Shown in pieces: positions 26,755 through 35,145 of a stretch of DNA of 64,000 nucleotides (position 1 is its first letter; the number at the start of each line of letters is the position of its first letter). A program made the position numbers and the translations under genes. Origin of the DNA: Anaerolinea thermolimosa (GTDB taxonomy: Bacteria; Chloroflexota; Anaerolineae; Anaerolineales; Anaerolineaceae); NCBI RefSeq assembly GCF_001050195.2, contig NZ_DF967965.1, forward strand, positions 804,885 through 868,884, given 5' to 3'. The notes beneath the pieces are model-generated. The model saw nothing but the letters and a program-made list of their open reading frames with translations, did not search any database and had not been told where the DNA came from.

Positions 26755-28200
26755 ATGGTAAGGGTATCGCGCTGGATGATGGGTTTAAAGATTCTCCTGC
26801 CTTTGTTATTTCTGGCGGGTATAAATCTGGCTCCTGTGGAGTTTGCCATCGCCGAGACTCTGGAACAGGCGCGGGTGGCTGAGGTCGACGATCAGCCTGT
26901 TCTGGCAATGATCCGCTACCGCGAGGCTCTCGAACGACACCCCTGGGAGAGAGACCTGTGGGAACATTTAGGGCGAATGGCGCTGATAGCAGGAGCCCCG
27001 GAGGAGGCCATTCACGCTTTTGAACAGGCTGACCGGTTGTTTCCATTATCTCCGGACACTCGAAAACTTCTTGCCGACGCTTACGAAAGCTGTGGCCGAT
27101 ATGAAGATGCCGCACGGCAGTGGGCAGAAGTGGCCGCGGTTCAACCCACAGCAGAAAATTATGCTCACCTCAGTGATGCCTGGCAAAAGGCAGGGAGGCT
27201 ATCTGAGGCAGTGCAAGCCTTGAGGCGCTGGCGTGAGATAGACCCGAAGAACGGGCTCGCAGCTTACCGGCTGGCGCTGGATGTATCGATCTCCGATTTA
27301 GACGAAGCCCTTAATCTGGTTAAAGAAGCGGCCCGGCTGGATCAGGCTTTCCAGGAAGGAATGAAGGTGTTAGAGCGGGTTGGGTCGCTTTCCAGTTTAG
27401 ACGATGATCCAGCGTATCGACTCACCTTGCTGGGCAGAGCGCTTGGGGAGTTGAACGAGTGGGCTCTGGCGGAACGGGCACTCACGGAGGCCGTGCATCA
27501 AAACCCGGATTATGCCGAAGCCTGGGCACTTTTAGGGGAGACACGGTACCATACCGGGGGCGATGGCAGGGTTGAGCTGGAAAAAGCTCTGGAGTTGAAC
27601 CCTTCATCGGTGCTTGGGCGGGTGCTCATGGCGTTTTACTGGAGCCGAAAAGGCGACTGGCAACAGGCGATTGACCAGATGGCGATCGCCGCTCGTCTGG
27701 AACCAGCCCGGAGTATGTGGCGTGTGGAACTGGGAAATCTCTATGCCCAGAAAGGAGATTTACCTCAGGCTTTAATTGAATACCGCCGGGCGGTTGATCT
27801 TGACCCGAACAACCCTGCGGTGCTGGAGGCACTGGCGCAATTCTGCCTTACCTTTCAGGTGCAAGTGGAAGAAACTGGCCTGCCAGCCGCGCGGGAGGCC
27901 GTGAAACTGGATGATCAAAGTGCTCATGCGCGCGCGCTGTTAGGGGCACTGCTGGCAGCCACGGGGCATACGGAAGAAGCCGAAAAGGAGCTTGCCAGGG
28001 CGCTTGAGCTGGACGACCATCTGGCGGAGGCGCATTATTACCTGGGAAGCCTGTATCTGACCTGGCAGAGGATGGAACTGGCGCAGGAACACCTGTTTAC
28101 TGCCAGTCGTCTTGATCCTCAGGGAAGATTCGGAATTCTGGCCAGCAGACTGCTCGCAAAGTATTTCCACGGAGAAGCGGATGAAAATGGATCTCCCTGA
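26755..28200 (+). CDS. Secreted or membrane-anchored TPR-repeat protein
   Basis: A 481-residue protein with a basic N-terminus and hydrophobic segment (about residues 11-31, ending AIAETLEQA, a possible signal peptidase I site). The rest is built of tetratricopeptide repeats of about 34 residues, recognisable by W-LG-Y-A-A-P patterns such as YAEAWALLGETRYHT, YRRAVDLDPNNPAVLEALAQF and LAEAHYYLGSLYLTW. TPR arrays mediate protein-protein contacts. No catalytic motif is visible. The next gene, a putative lipoprotein, starts 21 bases downstream and may be a partner. Confidence 0.8.
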   Translation: MVRVSRWMMGLKILLPLLFLAGINLAPVEFAIAETLEQARVAEVDDQPVLAMIRYREALERHPWERDLWEHLGRMALIAGAPEEAIHAFEQADRLFPLSPDTRKLLADAYESCGRYEDAARQWAEVAAVQPTAENYAHLSDAWQKAGRLSEAVQALRRWREIDPKNGLAAYRLALDVSISDLDEALNLVKEAARLDQAFQEGMKVLERVGSLSSLDDDPAYRLTLLGRALGELNEWALAERALTEAVHQNPDYAEAWALLGETRYHTGGDGRVELEKALELNPSSVLGRVLMAFYWSRKGDWQQAIDQMAIAARLEPARSMWRVELGNLYAQKGDLPQALIEYRRAVDLDPNNPAVLEALAQFCLTFQVQVEETGLPAAREAVKLDDQSAHARALLGALLAATGHTEEAEKELARALELDDHLAEAHYYLGSLYLTWQRMELAQEHLFTASRLDPQGRFGILASRLLAKYFHGEADENGSP

Positions 28201-28221
28201 ATGGAGAAACGGGCATAAGGT

Positions 28222-28890
28222 ATGGGAATGTCACCATCCACACGCATGAGAGGTTGGAGCCTGGTGTGCATCTTCCTGGTGAGCTGTGGCTTTCCCTTAT
28301 GGATGGCGGGGGAGGTTACCCCATCGCCGGTAGCAAAGGGAGAAATCCTGTTTGAGGATGATTTTAACCACGTTCCGTCAGGATGGGGGATCAGTGACTC
28401 GCCAGACGCGGTGGTTTCGTATGAACAGGGGGGACTGCGGTTGCTGGTTCGGGAAGCGGGCAAAAATATCTGGTCGGTTGCCGGCCAGCGGTTCTCTGAC
28501 GTGCGGATAGAAGTGGCGATCAGACAGGTGGCCGGGCCGGAAGATAATCTGATGGGGATCATTTGCCGGTATCGAAATCGAGAGAATTTTTACATGATGT
28601 TTGTCAGCCGGGATGGGTATTATGGGATGGGTAAGGTGGTCGATTCTACCTATACCCTGTTAGGCGCAGAACAGTTACAATATAGCTCCATGCTTCAAAG
28701 CTCGAGCTGGCCCCTTCGGCTGGTGGCTGAGTGCTCAGGGCATCGGTTGTCTCTCTCTGCGGGGGACAAACTGTTGATGGCCGCAGAGGATGATACCTTC
28801 GATCGCGGTGATGTAGGGGTGATCGCTGGAGCTTACCGGGAGGGTGGCGTGGATGTTTTGTTCGATAACTTTGTGGTACGTCAACCTTAA
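28222..28890 (+). CDS. Putative lipoprotein with a jelly-roll (LamG/DUF1080-like) domain
   Basis: A 222-residue protein. The N-terminus has a basic stretch, a hydrophobic core and a lipobox-like LVSC, so lipid anchoring at the outer face of the membrane is likely. The mature part begins with ILFEDDFNHVPSGWGI and ends VDVLFDNFVVRQP, a pattern common to concanavalin-like beta-sandwich domains annotated as 3-keto-disaccharide hydrolase or LamG types that often bind glycans. No catalytic residues can be assigned. Start could be ATG 28222 or 28228. It shares a transcription unit with the TPR gene and is followed by mtaB after 6 bases. Confidence 0.7.
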   Translation: MGMSPSTRMRGWSLVCIFLVSCGFPLWMAGEVTPSPVAKGEILFEDDFNHVPSGWGISDSPDAVVSYEQGGLRLLVREAGKNIWSVAGQRFSDVRIEVAIRQVAGPEDNLMGIICRYRNRENFYMMFVSRDGYYGMGKVVDSTYTLLGAEQLQYSSMLQSSSWPLRLVAECSGHRLSLSAGDKLLMAAEDDTFDRGDVGVIAGAYREGGVDVLFDNFVVRQP

Positions 28891-28896
28891 GGGTAT

Positions 28897-30171
28897 ATGA
28901 AAGTTTTTCTGGATTCTATTGGCTGCCGCCTGAATCAGAGTGAGATTGAAAAATTTGCCATGCAATTGCGGGCAGCAGGACATACGATTGTGGGTAGCGC
29001 TGCCGAAGCTGACTGGGTGGTTGTCAACACCTGTGCGGTTACGGCAGAGGCTGCGTCAGATTCCCGTCAGAAAGTGCGCCAGGCGGCACGTGCTGGTGTG
29101 CGGGATATTACAGTAACGGGGTGCTGGGCTACACTGGAACCTCAGGCCGCACTGGCTTTGCCAGGTGTAAAGCAGGTGGTAACGAACGAGCGCAAAGAGC
29201 ATCTGGTTGCGGAACGTCTGGGGGTGCCATTATCAAAGTTTGACCTGGAACCCCTTGCCAGGGAGCCATTGCCGGGATTGCGTCAGCGGACACGGGCTTT
29301 TCTTAAGGTGCAGGATGGCTGTGATAACCATTGCACTTTTTGCGTCACCCGTCTGGCAAGGGGAAAGGGGCGGAGTCGGGGTCTCGAAGAGGTCTTAACG
29401 GATGCCCGAATGGCACAGGCCGGAGGGGTGAAAGAGATTGTTCTTACGGGTGTGCACCTTGGATCCTGGGGTCAGGACTTTTCCCCTTCGCTTCACCTCT
29501 ATGACCTGGTGAGTGCATTGCTGGTAGAAACGAATCTACCGCGCATTCGCCTCTCTTCGCTTGAACCCTGGGACCTGGACGAGCGCTTTTTTTCTTTATG
29601 GCAAAACCCTCGGCTCTGCCGCCATTTGCATCTACCCTTGCAATCAGGGTGTGCTGAAACCCTGCGGCGGATGGCGCGGAAGACCTCCCCCGATTCGTTC
29701 ATGCATCTGGTTGAGATGGCGCGTAAGGCGGTTCCGGAGATAGCCATTACCACCGATGTGATCGTGGGCTTCCCCGGAGAAAGCGAAGCAGAATTTCAGG
29801 AGAGCCTGGCTTTTGTCAGAGAGGTAGGATTCGCGGGGGGGCATGTGTTCAATTATTCTGCCCGGCCAGGCACCCCGGCCGCCCGATTACCCGGGGCAGT
29901 GCCTTCGGATATTCGAAGATACCGGAGCACTCAAATGCGCGAGGTATTCCAGGAGGCCTCCAAAAAATATGCCACGCAATTTATCGGAAAAGTGGTAGAA
30001 GTGCTGTGGGAATCTACCGATGGGATTGGGCCGAACGGCTGGCAGCTGCACGGTATGACTGACCACGCCCTGCGATTAAGCGCCCGGCATGGTCAGCCAT
30101 TGTGGAATGAAATCAGCCGTGTCAGGGTGACCGGTTGGGCGGAAGATGGTTTGTCGGGTGAAATCCTCTGA
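28897..30171 (+). CDS. mtaB: tRNA (t6A37)-C2 methylthiotransferase MtaB
   Basis: A 424-residue radical SAM methylthiotransferase. The N-terminal UPF0004 domain has three cysteines (SIGCRLNQSE, NTCAVT, TGCWA) for the auxiliary [4Fe-4S] cluster; the radical SAM cysteines are in DGCDNHCTFC; the C-terminal TRAM-like region starts near residue 360. The opening MKVFLDSIGCRLNQSE is characteristic of MtaB as opposed to MiaB or RimO. It converts t6A37 to ms2t6A37 in ANN-decoding tRNAs. AAGGG upstream of the ATG. Confidence 0.93.
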   Translation: MKVFLDSIGCRLNQSEIEKFAMQLRAAGHTIVGSAAEADWVVVNTCAVTAEAASDSRQKVRQAARAGVRDITVTGCWATLEPQAALALPGVKQVVTNERKEHLVAERLGVPLSKFDLEPLAREPLPGLRQRTRAFLKVQDGCDNHCTFCVTRLARGKGRSRGLEEVLTDARMAQAGGVKEIVLTGVHLGSWGQDFSPSLHLYDLVSALLVETNLPRIRLSSLEPWDLDERFFSLWQNPRLCRHLHLPLQSGCAETLRRMARKTSPDSFMHLVEMARKAVPEIAITTDVIVGFPGESEAEFQESLAFVREVGFAGGHVFNYSARPGTPAARLPGAVPSDIRRYRSTQMREVFQEASKKYATQFIGKVVEVLWESTDGIGPNGWQLHGMTDHALRLSARHGQPLWNEISRVRVTGWAEDGLSGEIL

Positions 30172-30221
30172 CAGGGATGGTTCCTGCGGGCGAGGGTGAA
30201 TTTTAAAAAAGGAGTTTCACA

Positions 30222-31934
30222 GTGAAATTGATGGATTTACCATGGTGGCAGAAAGCGGTCTTTTATCAGATTTATCCGCGTAGCTTTGCAGATGGTAATG
30301 GAGATGGGATCGGAGATTTTCAGGGGATTCTTGCTAAGCTCGATTACCTGAAACACCTTGGGATTGATGCAATCTGGCTTTCTCCGCATTATCCATCTCC
30401 CCTGTTTGATTGTGGCTACGATGTGGCGGATTATTGCAGCGTGGCTCCGGAATATGGAACGCTGGAACTTTTTGAGCAGTTCCTGGAAGAAGCTCATCGC
30501 CGTGATCTCCGGGTGATCCTTGATCTGGTACTCAATCATACCTCTGACCAGCATCCCTGGTTCCTTGAATCGCGTTCCAGCCGCGATCATCCCAGGCGCG
30601 ACTGGTATATTTGGCGGGATGGAAAAAATGGGGGACCACCCAATAACTGGTATTCAACCTTTGGGGGTTCAGCCTGGGAATATGATCCGGCCACGGACCA
30701 ATACTATTACCACTTTTTCTTCAAACAACAGCCCGATCTGAATTGGCGAAACCCCGAAGTAAAAGCGGCGATGTGGGACGCGGTGCGCTTCTGGTTGAAA
30801 ATGGGGGTGGATGGATTCCGGTTGGATGCTGTGGGTACCATCTTTGAGGTGGAGGATTTACGTGGTCAGAAAGCGCCAGTCTCGCATGATGAATTGCTGG
30901 TGATGAGTTACAAGGCCAAAACGCGTGAAGAGCAGGCACAAACCGAGCGCCTCTGGCACAGCATGTTTAAATATCAGGTTGACCTTCCTGAGGTGCACGA
31001 TTTGATGAAGGAATTACGCCGGGTGGTCGACGAATTCCCCGGGCGAGTGCTGGTGGGCGAGACCGAAGATATTCGTTTTTATGGGAATGGCAGGGATGAA
31101 CTGCATCTGAATTTTAATTTTCCCTTGATGGAAACCCGGCGTATCACCCCGGCGTGGGTGCGAAGGAACCAGCGTCGGCGCCTGAGTCGTTTGCCAGATG
31201 GGGCATGGCCGTGTAATACGCTGGGAAACCACGACAGTCCCCGCATGCTCAGCCGTTTTGGAGATGGAGAACATGACCGGGAGATTGCCCGGGTCAATCT
31301 GGCGTTGATCCTTACTCTGAAAGGCACACCCTTTCTTTACAATGGTGAAGAAATAGGAATGAGTGATTATCTGTTCACGGATGTATCCAAATTCCGTGAC
31401 CAGCTTGGCATTTTTTATTACAACCTGCTCAAGAGCCATCCGGATCTGGTCGATCCGGAAGAAGCGGCTCTGATTGCTGCCCGGGGTGGGCGCGATAAGT
31501 GCCGTACACCTTTACAGTGGGAAAATACAGTCAATGCGGGGTTCTCGCCAGAGGGTGTTGAGCCCTGGTTGCCGGTCAACCCGGATTATGCTCAGGGGGT
31601 CAATGTGGCTGATCAGGAAGCAGATCAGGGTTCTTTATTGAATTTCTATCGAACCATGCTGCGCATACGACGGGAAAATCCCGCTCTGATGGCCGGAGAA
31701 TATGAACCCTTAGGCACGGATGCCGCGTGCCTTTCTTTTCTGCGCATAGCCGAAGAGCAGACCTTGCTGGTGGTTCTCAATATGAGTGAGAAAAAGCGGA
31801 GGTTGAATCTAAAAGTTCCGGGTCAGATGGAACTGGTGTTTTCATCTCACCGCTCTCAGGGCACCGAGATGGTCTTTGAACCGTTTGAAGTTTTTCTTGC
31901 CGAACTCCGCGGAGTGCCGGAGAATCAGGCGTAA
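30222..31934 (+). CDS. GH13 alpha-glucosidase (oligo-1,6-glucosidase type)
   Basis: A 570-residue GH13 enzyme. Conserved regions are visible in order: the N-terminal WWQKAVFYQIYPRSFADGNGDGIGD (calcium-loop type), region I DLVLNH, region II GFRLDAVG with the nucleophile Asp, region III LVGETED with the acid/base Glu, and region IV GNHDSPR. Length and layout match alpha-glucosidases and oligo-1,6-glucosidases that split small alpha-glucosides in the cytoplasm; there is no signal peptide. Start is GTG 30222 with AAGGAG seven bases upstream. The bidirectional terminator at 31961-31992 follows. Confidence 0.93.
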   Translation: MKLMDLPWWQKAVFYQIYPRSFADGNGDGIGDFQGILAKLDYLKHLGIDAIWLSPHYPSPLFDCGYDVADYCSVAPEYGTLELFEQFLEEAHRRDLRVILDLVLNHTSDQHPWFLESRSSRDHPRRDWYIWRDGKNGGPPNNWYSTFGGSAWEYDPATDQYYYHFFFKQQPDLNWRNPEVKAAMWDAVRFWLKMGVDGFRLDAVGTIFEVEDLRGQKAPVSHDELLVMSYKAKTREEQAQTERLWHSMFKYQVDLPEVHDLMKELRRVVDEFPGRVLVGETEDIRFYGNGRDELHLNFNFPLMETRRITPAWVRRNQRRRLSRLPDGAWPCNTLGNHDSPRMLSRFGDGEHDREIARVNLALILTLKGTPFLYNGEEIGMSDYLFTDVSKFRDQLGIFYYNLLKSHPDLVDPEEAALIAARGGRDKCRTPLQWENTVNAGFSPEGVEPWLPVNPDYAQGVNVADQEADQGSLLNFYRTMLRIRRENPALMAGEYEPLGTDAACLSFLRIAEEQTLLVVLNMSEKKRRLNLKVPGQMELVFSSHRSQGTEMVFEPFEVFLAELRGVPENQA

Positions 31935-31960
31935 CTTGAGAACAACGCGTTTACTCCCCA

Positions 31961-31992
31961 CTGAAAAACCACCCCGCAGGGTGGTTTTTCAG
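31961..31992. terminator. Bidirectional terminator between the GH13 gene and ldh
   Basis: A perfect 14-bp stem CTGAAAAACCACCC (31961-31974) and GGGTGGTTTTTCAG (31979-31992) with a CGCA loop. The stem itself carries A and T runs at the outer ends in both directions, fitting two convergent genes (stops at 31934 and 32021). Confidence 0.85.
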
Positions 31993-32020
31993 TCAGCGGA
32001 AACAATCAGACGAGACCTGT

Positions 32021-32980
32021 TTATAACTTAAGGTCATGGATGAGTTGCCTGAGTACGTTGGCTGAGTTTCGTAAGCCAATGATCTCTTCAGGAGCGAGTT
32101 CCAGCCTGAGGATGCGTTCTACACCCCCGGCGTCGATGATGGTGGGAAGGCTGAGGTAAACATCCTCGATGTCGTAGTAATTTTGGATGTAGCTGGAAAC
32201 AGACATCACCGTACTTTGATCGCGCAAAATAGCTTCAACAATGCGCAACAATCCACTGGCGATGGCGTAATATGTGGCTCCCTTGCGTTCAATGATATGA
32301 TAGGCTGCATCGCGAGTGCGACGGAAGATATCCTCAAGGTCTTCCTCGGCGCATCCCATATCATTCTGGGCGCAGTAGACCGGCAGGCGCATCCCGGCAA
32401 TATTGGCTAACGACCAGACGGGCACCTCGCTGTCGCCGTGCTCTCCAATGATGTACGCATGTACACTGCGTGGATCTACTTTGAAATACTGGCTTAGCAG
32501 ATAGCGGAACCGTGCCGTGTCCAGTACAGTTCCTGAGCCAAAGACGCGTTCTTTGGGGAGGCCGGAGAGCTTCCAGGCGGCGTATGAGAGGATGTCTACC
32601 GGGTTGGTGGCGATCAGAATAATGCCAGAGGGGTTGTGTTCAGCGACCCGGGGAATGATCGATTTGAAGATTTCTACATTACGGGTCGTGAGATCGAGGC
32701 GGGTTTCACCGGGCCGTTGAGCTGAACCGGCGGTTACCACAGTAACGGCAGCACCGGCGACGTCGGGGTAGTCCCCCGCCCAGACCCTGGCCGGGCGAGC
32801 AAGCGGGGCGGCATGGTTGAGGTCCATGGCCTCGCCTTCAGCACGGGCATGGTTGGCGTCAATAAGAACAATCTCTGAAGCCAGACCACTCTGTAACAGG
32901 GCGTAAGCAAATGTTGCCCCTACATTCCCCGCACCGATCACCGCAACTTTGGTGGGCCGATGGTACTCGTCAGCAGCCAT
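32021..32980 (-). CDS. ldh: L-lactate dehydrogenase
   Basis: A 319-residue LDH/MDH-family enzyme. The NAD-binding glycine motif is GAGNVGATFA and the catalytic histidine is H181 in GEHGDSEVP. The residue that separates lactate from malate dehydrogenases (position 102 in LDH numbering) is Gln: SAQRPGETR, so lactate dehydrogenase is favoured (malate dehydrogenases have Arg there). It reduces pyruvate to L-lactate with NADH during fermentation. The gene follows tatA by 42 bases on the same strand and could share its promoter. No clear Shine-Dalgarno is visible before the ATG. Confidence 0.92.
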   Translation of the reverse strand: MAADEYHRPTKVAVIGAGNVGATFAYALLQSGLASEIVLIDANHARAEGEAMDLNHAAPLARPARVWAGDYPDVAGAAVTVVTAGSAQRPGETRLDLTTRNVEIFKSIIPRVAEHNPSGIILIATNPVDILSYAAWKLSGLPKERVFGSGTVLDTARFRYLLSQYFKVDPRSVHAYIIGEHGDSEVPVWSLANIAGMRLPVYCAQNDMGCAEEDLEDIFRRTRDAAYHIIERKGATYYAIASGLLRIVEAILRDQSTVMSVSSYIQNYYDIEDVYLSLPTIIDAGGVERILRLELAPEEIIGLRNSANVLRQLIHDLKL

Positions 32981-33022
32981 AGAACTGTTTTCTAAATACA
33001 GGCAGGGTGATGATTCGGCGAA

Positions 33023-33217
33023 CTATTCGGATTTTTCTTCTGCCTTGGGTTCTTCTTTGGTTTCTTTCTTTTCCTCAGGGCCTTTTAAGCCTTCACGGAA
33101 AGCACGGATACCTGCTCCCAGTTCGCCTGTGATTTTGCCGATGCGGCCAACGCCGAACAGCAAAATGATGATCACGAGAATGATCAGCAGTTCTGGCACA
33201 CCCAGTCGGAATGGCAT
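33023..33217 (-). CDS. tatA: Sec-independent translocase subunit TatA/E
   Basis: A 64-residue protein: short N-terminus, one membrane helix (PELLIILVIIILLFGVGRI), the FG hinge, an amphipathic helix (IGKITGELGAGIRAFREGLKG) and an acidic/basic tail rich in Glu and Lys. This is the complete TatA architecture. TatA oligomers form the pore for folded proteins with twin-arginine signals. AAGGAG is placed ideally before the ATG, and a -10 TATAAT lies upstream. tatC is not in the window. Confidence 0.93.
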   Translation of the reverse strand: MPFRLGVPELLIILVIIILLFGVGRIGKITGELGAGIRAFREGLKGPEEKKETKEEPKAEEKSE

Positions 33218-33255
33218 AGGTTTCTCTCCTTCTTGAAAGAAAATAAATCGGTTTG

Positions 33256-33261
33256 ATTATA
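33256..33261 (-). promoter_or_regulatory. -10 box upstream of tatA
   Basis: TATAAT on the minus strand 38 bases before the tatA ATG. A matching -35 box is not evident. Confidence 0.5.
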
Positions 33262-33365
33262 CTCGATCATTCTTAGAATCTCCTGAGGAATTTTACGGTA
33301 AACAAAGTAAACCTTAGCACCGAATACATCGAAGCTGGGAGAGATGGGGTTTTGTGAAATGCCCC

Positions 33366-33371
33366 TATAAT
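33366..33371 (+). promoter_or_regulatory. -10 box upstream of the epimerase gene
   Basis: TATAAT on the plus strand, giving an expected leader of about 27 bases that includes GGAGGAA (33395-33401) before the ATG at 33405. Confidence 0.5.
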
Positions 33372-33404
33372 GAAAGTGAATCAAACTACCCTGTGGAGGA
33401 AAGC

Positions 33405-34394
33405 ATGAAAGTATTGTTTATCGGCGGAACAGGTATTATCAGCTCTGCCTGCTCGAGCCTGGCTCTGGAACGGGGAATGGAGCTTTATCTGTTGAATCGG
33501 GGAAAATCCAGCCGGCCTGCACCCCCCGAGGCGCGGATTCTTTATGGCGATATTCGAGATGCGCAGTCGGTACTTACGGCCCTGGGCAACCAGACCTTTG
33601 ATGTGGTGGTGGACTGGGTGGCTTTTACCACACAGCACATTGAAACTGATTTATCCCTCTTCCGGGGAAGGACGGCCCAGTATATTTTTATCAGTTCTGC
33701 GTCAGCCTATCAGACTCCACCTTCTTCTCTGCCGGTGACCGAGTCCACGGTACTGGATAATCCCTACTGGGAGTATTCGCGCAATAAAATCGCCTGTGAA
33801 GAGCGCCTGGTGAGAGCCTATCGCGAAGAAAAATTCCCCATCACTATCGTGCGGCCTTCACATACTTACGATCGCACGCTGTTGCCCATGGATGGGGGAT
33901 ACACGGTGGTAGACCGTATGCTGCGTGGAAAACCCGTGATTGTGCATGGAGACGGCACGTCTCTTTGGACCCTGACCCACCATGCCGACTTTGCCAGAGG
34001 GTTTGTGGGTTTACTGGGGAATTCGAAGGCAATCGGTGAAGCAGTTCATATTACGTCTGATGAGTGGTTGACCTGGAATCAGATTTTTGAGATTGTTGCT
34101 CACGCTGCCGGGGTGAAGGCAGAGCTGGTGCATGTGCCTTCTGAGGTAATTGCCCGGTATGATCCCCAATGGGGAGCTGGATTGCTGGGCGATAAAGCTC
34201 ACAGCATGGTTTTTGATAACAGTAAAATCAAGCGGCTGGTGCCAGATTATGTGGCCTCTATTCCATTTTCACGCGGGGCTGAAGAAATTATGGCGTACTA
34301 CCGGGAAGACCCGGCACGTTGCGTGGTGGACGAGTCGTTAAATCAACTTTATGACCGGATCATCGCGGCTCAGCGTTCAGCCAACCCCGCCTGA
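33405..34394 (+). CDS. NAD-dependent epimerase/dehydratase (extended SDR family)
   Basis: A 329-residue atypical extended SDR. The N-terminal Rossmann motif is GGTGIIS (GGTGxIS-type), followed by LLNRGKSSRP; a conserved Tyr-Lys pair appears as YSRNKIACEE (YxxxK). The C-terminal half resembles sugar-nucleotide epimerase-like proteins with DNSKIKRLVPDY. The frame extends to 33354 but ATG 33405 has GGAGGAA upstream and starts with the Rossmann strand. Substrate unknown. The last 18 bases overlap the 3' end of the convergent TetR gene. Confidence 0.85.
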   Translation: MKVLFIGGTGIISSACSSLALERGMELYLLNRGKSSRPAPPEARILYGDIRDAQSVLTALGNQTFDVVVDWVAFTTQHIETDLSLFRGRTAQYIFISSASAYQTPPSSLPVTESTVLDNPYWEYSRNKIACEERLVRAYREEKFPITIVRPSHTYDRTLLPMDGGYTVVDRMLRGKPVIVHGDGTSLWTLTHHADFARGFVGLLGNSKAIGEAVHITSDEWLTWNQIFEIVAHAAGVKAELVHVPSEVIARYDPQWGAGLLGDKAHSMVFDNSKIKRLVPDYVASIPFSRGAEEIMAYYREDPARCVVDESLNQLYDRIIAAQRSANPA

Positions 34395-35036
34395 GGAGGT
34401 GGAACCACTGTTCAGAAGTTCTGAGCTACTGTTCAGGCCGCGAAGGCCGAATAGGAACAGCTGGGTGAAAAAACGTGAGGCTTCTTCTGGCGGGTAGGGT
34501 ATGTCTTCTTCGAGCCACCAGGTCAGAAAACCCAATAAAGAGGCCGCAAAGTAACTGCTAACCGCTTTTAGAGGCACCGGGAATACCCCGGGATGGGGTA
34601 AATTACGTTCAAAAATGGGGAGGGCGGCTTCGCTCAGAAAGTTCAATATGGTATGCCGAACTTTAGAAGCCGCCCCACCTTTAAGGATGATGCGATAGAG
34701 TAAAGAATTCGCGGCGGCGTGCGTGAAGACCCGTTCAATGGCATGCAGCCCTTCCTGAGGAGAAGAAAGCCCTTGCAGGCCCTTTTCCGGGTAAATTTGC
34801 TGGTAGAGCTCCTGGGCGGTGGCTTCGATGCTCTCTAAAAGCAAATCTTCTTTATCGCGGTAATGCAGGTAAAAAGTGGTTCGGCCAAGCTCGGCGCGCT
34901 CTGTGATGTCTTCGATGGTCACCGCGTCATACCCCTTTTCCAGGATGAGTTGCATGAGGGCTTCGCGTAAATGACGGCGGGTGCGGGTGACGCGTCGGTC
35001 GAGACGGGGGGAGATTTTCTCGGTTTCTGTATTCAT
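34377..35036 (-). CDS. TetR/AcrR-family transcriptional repressor
   Basis: A 219-residue regulator whose N-terminal helix-turn-helix reads RRHLREALMQLILEKGYDAVTIEDITERAELGRTTFYLHYRDKEDLLLE, a typical TetR domain; the C-terminal ligand-binding domain is divergent, as usual. It is transcribed away from the exporter operon that begins at 35146. A near-perfect 23-bp palindrome in the shared upstream region (35115-35137) is a convincing operator, so it probably represses the exporter and itself, with an exported toxic compound as inducer. The 3' end overlaps the epimerase gene tail to tail. Confidence 0.92.
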   Translation of the reverse strand: MNTETEKISPRLDRRVTRTRRHLREALMQLILEKGYDAVTIEDITERAELGRTTFYLHYRDKEDLLLESIEATAQELYQQIYPEKGLQGLSSPQEGLHAIERVFTHAAANSLLYRIILKGGAASKVRHTILNFLSEAALPIFERNLPHPGVFPVPLKAVSSYFAASLLGFLTWWLEEDIPYPPEEASRFFTQLFLFGLRGLNSSSELLNSGSTSSGGVG

Positions 35037-35069
35037 GTTCAGAATTGAACACTTAATTCTGGTTGCCAG

Positions 35070-35097
35070 TTGACAGTGTCGGCACAGGGATTATAAT
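35070..35097 (+). promoter_or_regulatory. Consensus promoter of the exporter operon
   Basis: TTGACA (35070-35075) and TATAAT (35092-35097), both perfect hexamers, separated by 16 bp. Transcription should begin near 35104, so the palindrome at 35115-35137 lies just inside the transcribed region. Confidence 0.8.
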
Positions 35098-35114
35098 GTT
35101 GCATTGCATGTATG

Positions 35115-35137
35115 ATTATAAACAAATTGTTTATAAT
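35115..35137. promoter_or_regulatory. TetR-family operator palindrome
   Basis: Two 11-base arms, ATTATAAACAA and TTGTTTATAAT, are exact reverse complements around a single central A. The site lies between the divergent TetR and ABC genes, 17 bases downstream of the -10 box of the plus-strand promoter. Each outer end also contains TATAAT, so on the minus strand it may include the -10 of the TetR promoter. Confidence 0.75.
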
Positions 35138-35145
35138 TGCAAACA

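Noticed and set aside
35132-35137. TATAAT as the plus-strand -10 of the exporter operon
   Set aside because: It is the right end of the 23-bp palindrome, and the consensus promoter at 35070-35097 explains expression better.
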